DNA of 64,000 bases from Kiloniella laminariae (GTDB lineage: Bacteria; Pseudomonadota; Alphaproteobacteria; Kiloniellales; Kiloniellaceae): the NCBI RefSeq assembly GCF_027214005.1, contig NZ_JAPWGY010000002.1, forward strand, positions 645,860 to 709,859, read 5' to 3'. The notes below the pieces were generated by a model, which saw only the letters and a list, made by a program, of their open reading frames with translations, made no database searches and had not been told where the DNA came from. Shown here one piece after another: positions 54,979-62,965 of this stretch. The stretch's first letter is position 1. The number at the start of each line of letters is the position of its first letter. The translations under genes were made by a program, and so were the position numbers.

Positions 54979-55608
54979 CTAATCCACCCCCGCTTCAGGG
55001 AATAACCCTGGAAACGCGATCTCTTGCAGCCCGTATCTTTGGCTCGGCTCTTCCCGTTCCTGCAGTTCTTTCGGCAAGACAGAAGGATCAGATCTTTTGC
55101 CTAGAGCTACAGCGATCTCGACGCGATACTGCCCCGGAATATTCAGTTTTTCAGCAATCTGGTCATGATAGATCCCGGCCATGGCATGTGCCTGATATCC
55201 CAGCATCGTTGCCTGCAACGCCATCTGCGCCCAGGCCGCCCCCGTATCAAATGAATGATAACCCGATGGTTTCGCAGGCCGGGTTTCATCCCCTGGCATC
55301 ATTTTGTCAGACAGGACGATCACCAGCGCAGATGCCTGGGCTGCCCAGCCTGCGTTAAAGGGGTCAAGCAAAGACAGATAGTCATCCCAGTGTCTGTCTC
55401 CCCGAAAGGCATAGAGGAAACGCCAGGGCTGGATGTTGTAGCACGATGGCGCCCAGCGCGCGGCCTCCAGGATCGTCATAAAGTCTGTGGTCGGCAACTG
55501 GAAATCAGCATCATAGGCTCGGGGTGACCAGCGCTCGACAAAGATTTGGTCCACCGGAAAATCAGGGTTTCTCGGATTCTTCCTGGCATTATTTGTATCA
55601 AAAGGCAT
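54979..55608 (-). CDS. Nitroreductase family FMN oxidoreductase
   Basis: 209 residues. The FMN-binding pattern at the start is VERWSPRAYD, followed by ILEAARWAPSCYNIQPWRFLYA, and a later part with DTGAAWAQMALQATMLGYQAHAMAGI and VEIAVALGKRSD. It reduces nitro-aromatics, quinones or other electrophiles with NAD(P)H. The gene is divergent from a MarR regulator, with an 11-bp inverted repeat in the gap, so it is probably repressed by it and induced by redox-active chemicals. Confidence 0.92.
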   Translation of the reverse strand: MPFDTNNARKNPRNPDFPVDQIFVERWSPRAYDADFQLPTTDFMTILEAARWAPSCYNIQPWRFLYAFRGDRHWDDYLSLLDPFNAGWAAQASALVIVLSDKMMPGDETRPAKPSGYHSFDTGAAWAQMALQATMLGYQAHAMAGIYHDQIAEKLNIPGQYRVEIAVALGKRSDPSVLPKELQEREEPSQRYGLQEIAFPGLFPEAGVD

Positions 55609-55641
55609 GACCGTTCCTTTACACCTGAGAGATTTGAGTTT

Positions 55642-55687
55642 AATTTGACATCATGTATTTCGACGCAAACTATTTCGATGTCAAATT
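55642..55687. promoter_or_regulatory. Inverted repeat between nitroreductase and MarR genes
   Basis: AATTTGACATC (55642-55652) and GATGTCAAATT (55677-55687) are perfect 11-bp reverse complements 24 bp apart. A TATTTCGA[C/T]G word also occurs twice in direct orientation between and at the arms. Spacing between arm centres (35 bp) fits two bound MarR dimers or one site repeated. It lies 33 bp from the nitroreductase start. Confidence 0.62.
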
Positions 55688-55789
55688 ACTTTATATCGAA
55701 TAATTAAGATGACCTTTGAGATGAGTCAAGATCCCATGAAAAAAAAATCACACCTGTCCCCTGCCACAACTCATTCCGAAGGTGGTCCC

Positions 55790-56251
55790 ATGGACTCGAT
55801 TTTGGCGCAGTGGCGCCGGGAACGGCCAGATATTGATCCCTCCCCCATGGCTGTTTGCGGGGAGATCTGGCGGGCAGGCGAAAGACTGCGTCAGGAAGTT
55901 CTCGCCAATCTGGTTCAGTACAATCTGGATTTTGCCGGCTTCGATGTGCTGCTGACCCTGCGTCGCCAGGGAAAGGGAGAAACGCTCTCCCCCTCTGCAC
56001 TTGCCAAGGATATGATGCTCTCGACCTCGGCCATGACCAACCGGCTGGATCGGTTGGAAAAGCGCGGGCTTGTCCTTCGAGCCAGCGACCCCCAGGATCG
56101 GCGCGGCCTTAAAATCGCCCTGACCGAGGAAGGTTTTGCCATGGCCGATGAAATCGTTGCCTCTCATGTCAGGACCGAAGAAAACATGATCTCGGAACTG
56201 ACAGAGACCGAGCGCGATCAACTGCGCAACTTGTTGGGAAAGATCCGATAG
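55790..56251 (+). CDS. MarR family regulator
   Basis: 153 residues from the ATG at 55790, which has AGGTGG nearby; in-frame ATGs at 55709, 55721 and 55736 would add up to 27 poorly conserved residues. The winged helix reads LSPSALAKDMMLSTSAMTNRLDRLEKRGLVLRASDPQDRRGLKIALTEEG, the MarR core with the DxRxxx wing. The flanking helices form the dimer part. It is divergent from the nitroreductase gene and is its likely repressor. The N-terminal WRRERPDIDPSPMAVCGEIWR is common in alphaproteobacterial members. Confidence 0.9.
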   Translation: MDSILAQWRRERPDIDPSPMAVCGEIWRAGERLRQEVLANLVQYNLDFAGFDVLLTLRRQGKGETLSPSALAKDMMLSTSAMTNRLDRLEKRGLVLRASDPQDRRGLKIALTEEGFAMADEIVASHVRTEENMISELTETERDQLRNLLGKIR

Positions 56252-56284
56252 CTCGAAATCAGCAAGAACAGGGCGTGGCAGCCC

Positions 56285-57181
56285 CTACTGGGTCAGAACC
56301 TGACTTGGAAGATAGAAATATTTTTTATAGGCAGGGTCAATTCTGTCCAGCTCAGGGTTCTCGACCGAAAGTATCCGGCGAGAGGACAGGTTGATCCTGT
56401 CGATACTCGCCTGATATTCTGATTGCCAAAGCTTCAGCAGCGACCCGTCGTCATAGGCCGCAATCAGGCCGGTCATAATCCGCTGCGCCTGGGCTTCGTT
56501 GCCTTTTGCTGTATAAAAGAACTTTGGAAAGGGATAGTAGAGGATCAACTGAGTATCATAGGAAAGGTTCTCGACTTCGCGATTGACTTCCCACTCCCGC
56601 AAAAACTCGTTGATTCCTCTCGGGAAAAGATCCGCCCGGTTATTGGCCACCATCTGAAACATGCCGTGATAATCACTGGCTTCAGTCACCCTGAAACCTG
56701 CCTGTTTAAGAATTTTTGTATCTCCCCAGCCAATCCCCTGGACCATGGTGAACTTTTTCAACTGTTCCAGGGTCGTAACCTGACGCAACCTCTCACAGGT
56801 CTGTTCAGAAGCAAAAAACACGCGATACCCCAATATTCCCAGATCTATGGGAAAGGGGACTGCCACCATCTCCTGCATCCGTTCAACCGTGACGGCATTG
56901 GCAACAAAGAAATTTTGATAAGATCCTTTTTCAACTTCAATCATCGCACGCTTGGTATTTGCGCCGATTTTTGATCTCTCCAGGCGATAGGGGCCAAATT
57001 CCGCAATGGTTTTTTCAAGCGCCAACTCCAGCAATTGATGCTGATATTCATAGCGGCGATCAAGAGCCGTTTCCGGTCCCCGTGAGGTAAAAACCGTCGG
57101 CTCCACAGCCTGTGCGGCAAAACACGGGAAAAGTATGATTGCAAAAAACAACCCGCCAAAGATCATTCGACCAAACAGCAT
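56285..57181 (-). CDS. Periplasmic substrate-binding-protein-like (SBP_bac_3 fold)
   Basis: 298 residues from the ATG at 57181, followed by a Sec signal (MIFGGLFFAIILFPCFAAQA, cleavage near residue 25). A longer frame to 57280 would bury the signal. The mature protein looks like a two-lobe type 2 periplasmic-binding fold: LELALEKTIAEFGPYRL, then FPIDLGILGYRVFFASEQT, IGWGDTKILKQAGFRVTEASDYHGMFQMVANNRADLFPRGINEF and a final lobe with AYDDGSLLKLWQSEY. There is no ABC permease or ATPase beside it, so it may be a sensor or an orphan binding protein. The ligand is unknown. Confidence 0.78.
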   Translation of the reverse strand: MLFGRMIFGGLFFAIILFPCFAAQAVEPTVFTSRGPETALDRRYEYQHQLLELALEKTIAEFGPYRLERSKIGANTKRAMIEVEKGSYQNFFVANAVTVERMQEMVAVPFPIDLGILGYRVFFASEQTCERLRQVTTLEQLKKFTMVQGIGWGDTKILKQAGFRVTEASDYHGMFQMVANNRADLFPRGINEFLREWEVNREVENLSYDTQLILYYPFPKFFYTAKGNEAQAQRIMTGLIAAYDDGSLLKLWQSEYQASIDRINLSSRRILSVENPELDRIDPAYKKYFYLPSQVLTQ

Positions 57182-57367
57182 CACACACCACCGACGATCT
57201 ATTACCCGAAGCCCGTTAGAACTTGTTACCCCATCTGATCCTTGCCAGAAGGACCACAATGACCGCGCCACAGCAGCCATGATGCCCGAGAGAAGTTAAG
57301 CAAAAGGAAAAATACACCCCGGGACAAGGACACCGGAAAAACGGCTTCTTTCTCTGGTTTGAGACTG

Positions 57368-57586
57368 TTATTTCCCGGCTTCAACCATTTCCCTGATCTT
57401 GAGCGCCTTCTCGAAGTGATCCAGCTTATGGGTCATGATCCACCACTGTGCCGCTTCCATCAAAAGCGCGGGATCGTCGTTTTTATTGGCAAAAAAGGCA
57501 TAAAAGGAAAGCCCTACTCCCGGTCCCTTTTTCTCTATCTTGGCAGTGCAGACCTGGATGATTTTCTGCCGTAAAGCCTCTCTCAT
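57368..57586 (-). CDS. Small hypothetical protein behind the corrin operon, 72 aa
   Basis: 72 residues from the ATG at 57586 with a G-rich ribosome site (GGGGGG, 3 nt upstream). Not recognised. It has a helical start (MREALRQKIIQVCTAKIEKK), a central LSFYAFFANKNDDPALL and a helical end (WIMTHKLDHFEKALKIREMVEAG). It is the last leftward gene of the cobalamin cluster, 100 bp after cobM, but a strong terminator sits between them and ends only 27 nt before this start. Expression may therefore depend on read-through. Confidence 0.6.
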   Translation of the reverse strand: MREALRQKIIQVCTAKIEKKGPGVGLSFYAFFANKNDDPALLMEAAQWWIMTHKLDHFEKALKIREMVEAGK

Positions 57587-57613
57587 ATCCCCCCCAAAAA
57601 ATTTACTCAAAGC

Positions 57614-57656
57614 AAAAAACAGAAGAGAGGAAAGCTGGTCAGCTTTCCTCTCTTCT
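57614..57656 (-). terminator. Strong intrinsic terminator of the cobM end of the operon
   Basis: AGAAGAGAGGAAAGCT (57621-57636) and its exact complement (57641-57656) form a perfect 16-bp stem with a 4-nt loop. On the minus strand it is followed by a run of six T (57614-57619). It lies 30 bp after the cobM stop. It is a typical rho-independent terminator for the corrin operon. Confidence 0.92.
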
Positions 57657-57686
57657 GTAAATTCAATCTTCTTGTGACAAATAAAA

Positions 57687-58505
57687 TCAGTCCAATCCAC
57701 CGGGCACATTGGCTTCCAGCTCGACGGCAGCGGCTTTTTTCTTGTCCTTGCCCAGACGCAGGACGTGGACAAAGTCCGGATCATAGAGCTTGCTGTCGAT
57801 AAAGTCTTTTTCCTCGGCCAGAACATGACCCACCAGGATCAGGGCGGTGCGGGTAATCTTGGCTTCCCGTGCTTTTTCGCGCAGGTCCTTGAGGGTACAG
57901 CGGATAATCAGCTCATCCGGCCAGGTCACGCGATAGGCGATCACCGCCGGACAGTCTTCCCCATAATGCGGAATCAGGGTTTCCTGAACGTGCTTCAGGT
58001 TGCGCACCGACAGATGAATGGCAAGCGTTGCCCCTGATTTACCAAAGGTATCTAGGTCTTCACGGTTCGGCATGGCCGACGATTTCATCGCGGTACGGGT
58101 CAGGATAATCGACTGGCTGACTTCCGGCAGCGTCAGTTCTTTCTGGATCACGGCAGAAGCCGCCGCATAGGCCGATACCCCCGGGACCACTTCATAGTCG
58201 ATACCCTGTTGATCAAGGCGGCGCATCTGCTCGGCGACCGATCCATAGAGACAGGGATCGCCGGAATGCACCCGGGCAACGTCCTTGCCGTCTTTATGGG
58301 CCTCGACCATGTCGGCGATGATCTCGTCCAGATTCATCGGTGCGGTATCCTTGATCAAGGCACCTTCAGGGGCAAAGTCAATCACCCCCTGCGGCACCAG
58401 GGATCCGGCATAGAGACAGACCGGGCAGCGGGCAATCAGGTCACGTCCGCGAATGGTAATCAGATCAGGCGCACCGGGACCCGCACCAATGAAATATACC
58501 GTCAT
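57687..58505 (-). CDS. cobM: Precorrin-4 C11-methyltransferase
   Basis: 272 residues of the tetrapyrrole methylase fold. It begins TVYFIGAGPGAPDLITIRG, has YAGSLVP, the ARVHSGDPCLYGS segment, VVPGVSAYAAASA and ILTRTAMKSSAMP, all typical of CobM/CbiF. It methylates C11 of (cobalt-)precorrin-4. The start overlaps the CbiG-CobJ stop by 4 bp. It ends the six-gene cobalamin operon. The last 20 residues (KKKAAAVELEANVPGGLD) are an added tail. Confidence 0.95.
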   Translation of the reverse strand: MTVYFIGAGPGAPDLITIRGRDLIARCPVCLYAGSLVPQGVIDFAPEGALIKDTAPMNLDEIIADMVEAHKDGKDVARVHSGDPCLYGSVAEQMRRLDQQGIDYEVVPGVSAYAAASAVIQKELTLPEVSQSIILTRTAMKSSAMPNREDLDTFGKSGATLAIHLSVRNLKHVQETLIPHYGEDCPAVIAYRVTWPDELIIRCTLKDLREKAREAKITRTALILVGHVLAEEKDFIDSKLYDPDFVHVLRLGKDKKKAAAVELEANVPGGLD

Positions 58506-60370
58506 GCCGCTGATCCTTCTGTTATCGCTTTAACTTCGCCCGTCTTGTCAAAATCATCATAGAGATGGGCTTTTTTCTCGTATCCACGCGGAGTGTAAAC
58601 CCAGCAGGAGCCGTCGGACTTTTCAATCCGGCGCGATGTCGAGGACCCGACCAGAACCACGGTCAGCATATCGACCTGATCCGACGTCAATTCATCCAGC
58701 CGCAGCACTGTCATACTCTCGCCTTCGCGGCCCAGATTGCGGCCCAGCATCACAGGCGTATCCGCCGGACGGTGTTTCAGCAAAATTTCGACTGCGGTGG
58801 TCAATTGCTGGGTCCGGCGACGGGACACCGGGTTGTAGAACGCAATGACAAAATCACCCTGCGCCGCAGCGTTCAGACGCTTTTCAATGGCTTCCCATGG
58901 TGTCAGCAGATCAGACAGGGAAATGGTGCAGAAATCATGTCCAAGCGGCGCACCAATGCGGGCTGACGCTCCCTGCAGTGCGGAAATTCCAGGAGTCACC
59001 TGAATGGCAACGCGGTTCCAGTCGGCACGATTCCCGCGATCCAGCAGCTCAAACGTCAGTGCAGCCATGGCATAGATGCCCGGATCACCGGAACAGACCA
59101 GCGCCACAGACCGTCCTTCCGCCGCAAGATTAAGAGCAATACGCACGCGCATTTCCTCTTCACCCAGCTCATAGCCATGGCGTCCTTTGCCTTCGGCCAA
59201 GGGACCAAGCAGATCGAGATAAAGATGATACCCGACCAGATCGGTCACCCCCCGCACCACACGATCAACCTCTGGCGCACGCCAGCACTGGTCACCGGGT
59301 CCCAGACCAACGACAAAAAGCTTGCCCCGTGCCTGCCCCAGTGTAGAGGGCTCAATGATATCTGCGGCCTGACCAACGGCGCAGGTCGCCCGTTTCGATT
59401 TGTGCTTGGCAACCAGTAATTTTCCCGAGGCCCCAACCGCTGCAAGGGCTGATCCTTCGGACACGCCGTGACAGCCAACTTCGGCAAAGACAACATCAGA
59501 AGGCGTTGCCAGCCGGGGGGTCTGTTCTTCAAGTGTTGCAGCCGGGAAAAACCGTGCCGGGACATCAAGTTCAGCCGCCAATGCCTGAACCGCTGTTTCA
59601 TCAGCTTTCACATCAATCGAGAAAACCGCCGCAACCGCTTTTGGTGACAGACCTTCAGCCCTGAGGGTTTCCTGCACCAATGCCGAAAGCTCTGCTGCAT
59701 CGGCGTTGCGTTCACAGCCAACCCCAAGGGACAACACCGCCGGATGCAGCACCAGCTCCTTTTCCGACCCGGCGATTGCTTTTTCTGTAACAGTGATCGT
59801 CAGGGTACCCTCTGCGGCAAGTGGCAGATTTCCTGTCTTGATCCAGTCAGCTTCCCCGACAAGACGCACCGCAGCACCCGCCAGAACCTCTGCCATAAAG
59901 GCTTTATAATCTGCGGGATTACCCAGCTTCCAGCCCGCGGGCGGATTATCCAGGGCAATGCCAAAACGGTTATCTGATGCCGTTGTAATGGCTGCTGTAA
60001 TTTCCAGTTGGGCGGACAAGGCTTTTGCCAGGTCGTTGGCTCCGTGGTGTCCGCCCAGAAGCGGCACAACGGCTGAGCCGTTCTCGGCAACCGCCAACAC
60101 CGGAGGTTCTGCCCGTTTGTCAGCCAGCAGCGGCGACAGAGCGCGGATCAAGACCCCGGCAGCACAGATTCCGACAATGGCGCGACCTTCGCGAAACAGC
60201 GATTGCAGATGGCTGATGGTTTCGTCAAAGGTCACATCAGCGCCGTCTACACGACCGCTGCGACCGTGAACTTCACCGGCACCAAAAGCATCGCGCAGGC
60301 GACGGGCCAACTTTGCGCCTTCAGCCGTCAGGGCAACAAAAGCAGGAGAGTGATCAAATTTTTGCGTCAT
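58502..60370 (-). CDS. cobJ: CbiG-CobJ fusion: cobalt-precorrin-5A hydrolase / precorrin-3B C17-methyltransferase
   Basis: 622 residues, a natural fusion of two pathway enzymes. Residues about 8-345 are CbiG: GICAAGVLIRAL, LLGGHHGANDLAKAL in the N and middle parts and LSLGVGCERNADAAEL plus EVGCHGVSEGSALAAVG in the C-terminal domain. Residues about 348-600 are the SAM methylase CobJ/CbiH: KLFVVGLGPGDQCWRAPEV, VALVCSGDPGIYAMAALTFE, VTPGISALQGASARIGAPLGHDFCTISLSD and VIAFYNPVSRRR. CbiG opens the lactone in the anaerobic route, and fusing it to the preceding ring-contraction enzyme is reasonable. Overlaps: 1 bp with cobI, 4 bp with cobM. Confidence 0.95.
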   Translation of the reverse strand: MTQKFDHSPAFVALTAEGAKLARRLRDAFGAGEVHGRSGRVDGADVTFDETISHLQSLFREGRAIVGICAAGVLIRALSPLLADKRAEPPVLAVAENGSAVVPLLGGHHGANDLAKALSAQLEITAAITTASDNRFGIALDNPPAGWKLGNPADYKAFMAEVLAGAAVRLVGEADWIKTGNLPLAAEGTLTITVTEKAIAGSEKELVLHPAVLSLGVGCERNADAAELSALVQETLRAEGLSPKAVAAVFSIDVKADETAVQALAAELDVPARFFPAATLEEQTPRLATPSDVVFAEVGCHGVSEGSALAAVGASGKLLVAKHKSKRATCAVGQAADIIEPSTLGQARGKLFVVGLGPGDQCWRAPEVDRVVRGVTDLVGYHLYLDLLGPLAEGKGRHGYELGEEEMRVRIALNLAAEGRSVALVCSGDPGIYAMAALTFELLDRGNRADWNRVAIQVTPGISALQGASARIGAPLGHDFCTISLSDLLTPWEAIEKRLNAAAQGDFVIAFYNPVSRRRTQQLTTAVEILLKHRPADTPVMLGRNLGREGESMTVLRLDELTSDQVDMLTVVLVGSSTSRRIEKSDGSCWVYTPRGYEKKAHLYDDFDKTGEVKAITEGSAA

Positions 60371-61089
60371 TACAGTGTCCAGGCTTCACCACGTTTGTGG
60401 ATCAGGATCATTGAAAAGTAGGGTGCCTTGGCATCACCGACTTCACTCAGGGGCATTACTTTCTGATTGTCCATGGTCGCGCGCTCCACATAACGGGCGC
60501 AATCAACCAGGTCCAGTTCTTCCAGAATGCTGCGAATTTTTTCAAAGTGGCGACCTACCTTGATGATCGCCGCCGCCTGCACATTGCGCAGGCGCTGTTT
60601 CATAATCTCGGCATCCACCGGTCCGGGAATGATCGTCATCACATCATTACGGGCTGCAAGCGGGGCCCCGACCATCGCGGCACAGGCCATCAACGATGAC
60701 ACTCCCGGCACCACCTCGACCTCGAAACGTTCCATCATCCGGCCGAAAAGATACATAAACGACCCGTAAAAGAAGGGATCACCTTCACAGAGCACGACCA
60801 CATCCTGTCCTGCTTCCAGATAGACACTCAGATCTTCAGCCGCCTTGTCATAAACATCCTGCGCCGGGAAACGTTCTGTCACCATCGGGATACGGATCGG
60901 ATATTCGACCTGGCCGCCGGGCAGATGATCCGCCACAATCGAGCGGGCCAGACTGTCGCCCACATCCGGTGCCGGATAGGCCAGCACAGGCGCGCCCTGG
61001 ATCAGGCGCAGAGCTTTGAGAGTGAGAAGTTCAGGATCGCCGGGACCAATCCCGACACCATATAACTTTCCTGACGTTTTATTGGCCAT
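60370..61089 (-). CDS. cobI: Precorrin-2 C20-methyltransferase
   Basis: 239 residues of the tetrapyrrole methylase fold. The start KLYGVGIGPGDPELLTLKAL, the segment VLAYPAPDVGDSLA, VVLCEGDPFFYGSFMYLF, VEVVPGVSSLMACAA and the MTIIPGPVDAE block mark CobI/CbiL. It transfers the methyl group to C20. The gene overlaps cobL by 11 bp at its start and CbiG-CobJ by 1 bp at its end, so translation of all three is tightly linked. Confidence 0.95.
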   Translation of the reverse strand: MANKTSGKLYGVGIGPGDPELLTLKALRLIQGAPVLAYPAPDVGDSLARSIVADHLPGGQVEYPIRIPMVTERFPAQDVYDKAAEDLSVYLEAGQDVVVLCEGDPFFYGSFMYLFGRMMERFEVEVVPGVSSLMACAAMVGAPLAARNDVMTIIPGPVDAEIMKQRLRNVQAAAIIKVGRHFEKIRSILEELDLVDCARYVERATMDNQKVMPLSEVGDAKAPYFSMILIHKRGEAWTL

Positions 61090-62311
61090 ATTCTTTCGTT
61101 ACCACAAACTGGGTCACGGTCATGGCAGAGCGCCAGCCGTGATAAGGTCCTACAGGAGAAGCATGACTGACCGCAATACGGTTCAGCTCTCCCCCGACTT
61201 TTTTATGCCACTCATAGAGACAGTTCTCCCCTTCAAGCGTCACAACATTGGCGACAAAGCGCCCTCCGGGATTTAATAACTGCCAGCAATGTTCAAAAAG
61301 CCCTTCGCTGGTTGCACCGCCGCCAACAAAAATTGCATCGGGGCGCTCACCCTTTTCACTCAACTGCACCAAAGCCGACGGCAAGGCACCATCATGAACA
61401 GAAAGAAAAGGGGTGCCCAGTGCCTGCGCATTTGACGCAATCATCGTCAGGCGTTCACTGTTACGCTCTACTGCAACAGCCCTTGCGCCCCGCGCCGCAC
61501 GCATCCATTCAATCGAAATCGAACCACAACCAGCGCCCAGATCCCAAAGCAACTGGCCGGGAACAGGTGTCAATGCCGCAAGGGTTGCCGCACGGACAAT
61601 CCTTTTGGTCATCTGCCCATCGTTAAGAAAAGCATCATCCGGCAATCCCGGTGTAGTGGCAAAAACGCGGGCGTGACGTGTGGCAATGCATTCAACGGCA
61701 ATCGTATTCAGATCAGCTGCAGCGGGATGATCCCAACAGTGGGCAACGCCCTCCATCCGCAGTTCGCTCTCTCCCCCCATATGTTCCAGCACCGTGATCC
61801 GGCTGTCCCCGAAACCCCGCTCGGTCAGAAGATCGGCGACTTCTCCCGGTGTCTTGCCATTTTCACTGAGCATCAACAGACGCGCGCCGGGTTGTATGTG
61901 GCTTTGCAACAGGCTTAAGGGCCGGCCATGCAGTGTCAGAAGATCAACTTCCATCAAGGGCCAGCCAAGACGGGCACAGGCAAGAGAATAGGCTGAAATT
62001 CCCGGCACAACCTGCATTTCTTCGGCAGGTAACTGTTTGGCAAAGGTTGCCCCGACGCCAAAACACATAGGATCACCCGTTGCCAGAACACAGATTTTCT
62101 CACCACGACGGGCAAGTACAGTTTTAATCATCGCCGAAAAGGGAGAACCCCAGACAAGCTGCTCCCGGGGATCTTCGCCAAGCATGGCAAGATGACGTTC
62201 TCCGCCGACAACAACCTCAGCCTGATTCAGTAGACTGCGGGCAACGGGTGTCAGGCTATCAAGCCCCTCTTCCCCGATCCCCAGTATTGTCAACCAGGCC
62301 GCCTGCGTCAT
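61079..62311 (-). CDS. cobL: Precorrin-6Y C5,15-methyltransferase (decarboxylating), CbiE-CbiT fusion
   Basis: 410 residues, a CobL-type fusion. Residues 1-205 are the CbiE methylase (WLTILGIGEEGLDSLTP, then VCVLATGDPMCFGVGAT and VVPGISAYSLACARLGWP). Residues about 212-405 are the CbiT Rossmann methyltransferase and decarboxylase (DDAFLNDGQMTKRIVRAA, then LLWDLGAGCGSISIEWM). It methylates C5 and C15 and removes the C12 acetate carboxyl. It overlaps cobH by 4 bp and cobI by 11 bp. The fusion is usual for alphaproteobacteria. Confidence 0.96.
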   Translation of the reverse strand: MTQAAWLTILGIGEEGLDSLTPVARSLLNQAEVVVGGERHLAMLGEDPREQLVWGSPFSAMIKTVLARRGEKICVLATGDPMCFGVGATFAKQLPAEEMQVVPGISAYSLACARLGWPLMEVDLLTLHGRPLSLLQSHIQPGARLLMLSENGKTPGEVADLLTERGFGDSRITVLEHMGGESELRMEGVAHCWDHPAAADLNTIAVECIATRHARVFATTPGLPDDAFLNDGQMTKRIVRAATLAALTPVPGQLLWDLGAGCGSISIEWMRAARGARAVAVERNSERLTMIASNAQALGTPFLSVHDGALPSALVQLSEKGERPDAIFVGGGATSEGLFEHCWQLLNPGGRFVANVVTLEGENCLYEWHKKVGGELNRIAVSHASPVGPYHGWRSAMTVTQFVVTKEYGQ

Positions 62312-62943
62312 TGGTTATCCTTTGCCACCGCATTCAGCGCAGCCGAGGCAATGGCACTGCCGCCCCGCCGTCCGCGCAATGTCATGTAGGGTACCCCGAT
62401 ATTTGCTTCGATCAAGGCTTCCTTTGATTCCGCGGCACCAACAAAACCGACAGGAAATCCGAGGATCAGCGATGGTTTGGGCGCGCCGTCGTGTAAAATT
62501 TCCAGCAGATGAAACAGCGCCGTCGGGGCATTGCCAATTACAACGACAGCACCTTCAAGATGTTCCCGCCACAGCTCGACAGCTGCAGCAGAGCGGGTGT
62601 TGCCGATCTCCAGCGCCAGATCCGGCACCCGTTCATCCGTCAAAGGACAAAGCACCGCATTATCTGCAGGCAGGCGATTGCGGATAATGCCGTCCATCGC
62701 CATGCGACAATCGGCAATGATCGGTGCACCAGCTTTCAGGGCTGCGCGGCCTTTGGCAGCCGCATCATTGGTCCAGGCCAATTCATCCAAGACCTCAGGC
62801 ATCCCGCAGGCATGAATAATTCGGATGGCAACATCTGCAATATCAGCAGGCAGTGCACTCAGATCAGCCGCCGCCTGAATTTGGGCAAACGACTGGCGGT
62901 AGATCTCTTGCGGATCACGAATATAGTCATAGGTAACAGACAT
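62308..62943 (-). CDS. cobH: Precorrin-8X methylmutase
   Basis: 211 residues from the ATG at 62943, with GAGGGGGA upstream; a longer frame to 62982 has no support. CobH/CbiC moves the C11 methyl group to C12. It has YIRDPQEIYRQSFAQI, VAIRIIHACGMPEV, PIIADCRMAMDGI, and the end GAPKPSLILGFPVGFVGAAESKEAL, all hallmarks. The active-site histidine is in IIHACG. It follows cbiX by 22 bp and overlaps cobL by 4 bp. Confidence 0.96.
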   Translation of the reverse strand: MSVTYDYIRDPQEIYRQSFAQIQAAADLSALPADIADVAIRIIHACGMPEVLDELAWTNDAAAKGRAALKAGAPIIADCRMAMDGIIRNRLPADNAVLCPLTDERVPDLALEIGNTRSAAAVELWREHLEGAVVVIGNAPTALFHLLEILHDGAPKPSLILGFPVGFVGAAESKEALIEANIGVPYMTLRGRRGGSAIASAALNAVAKDNQ

Positions 62944-62965
62944 ACAGCTTCCCCCTCGCCCCTGA

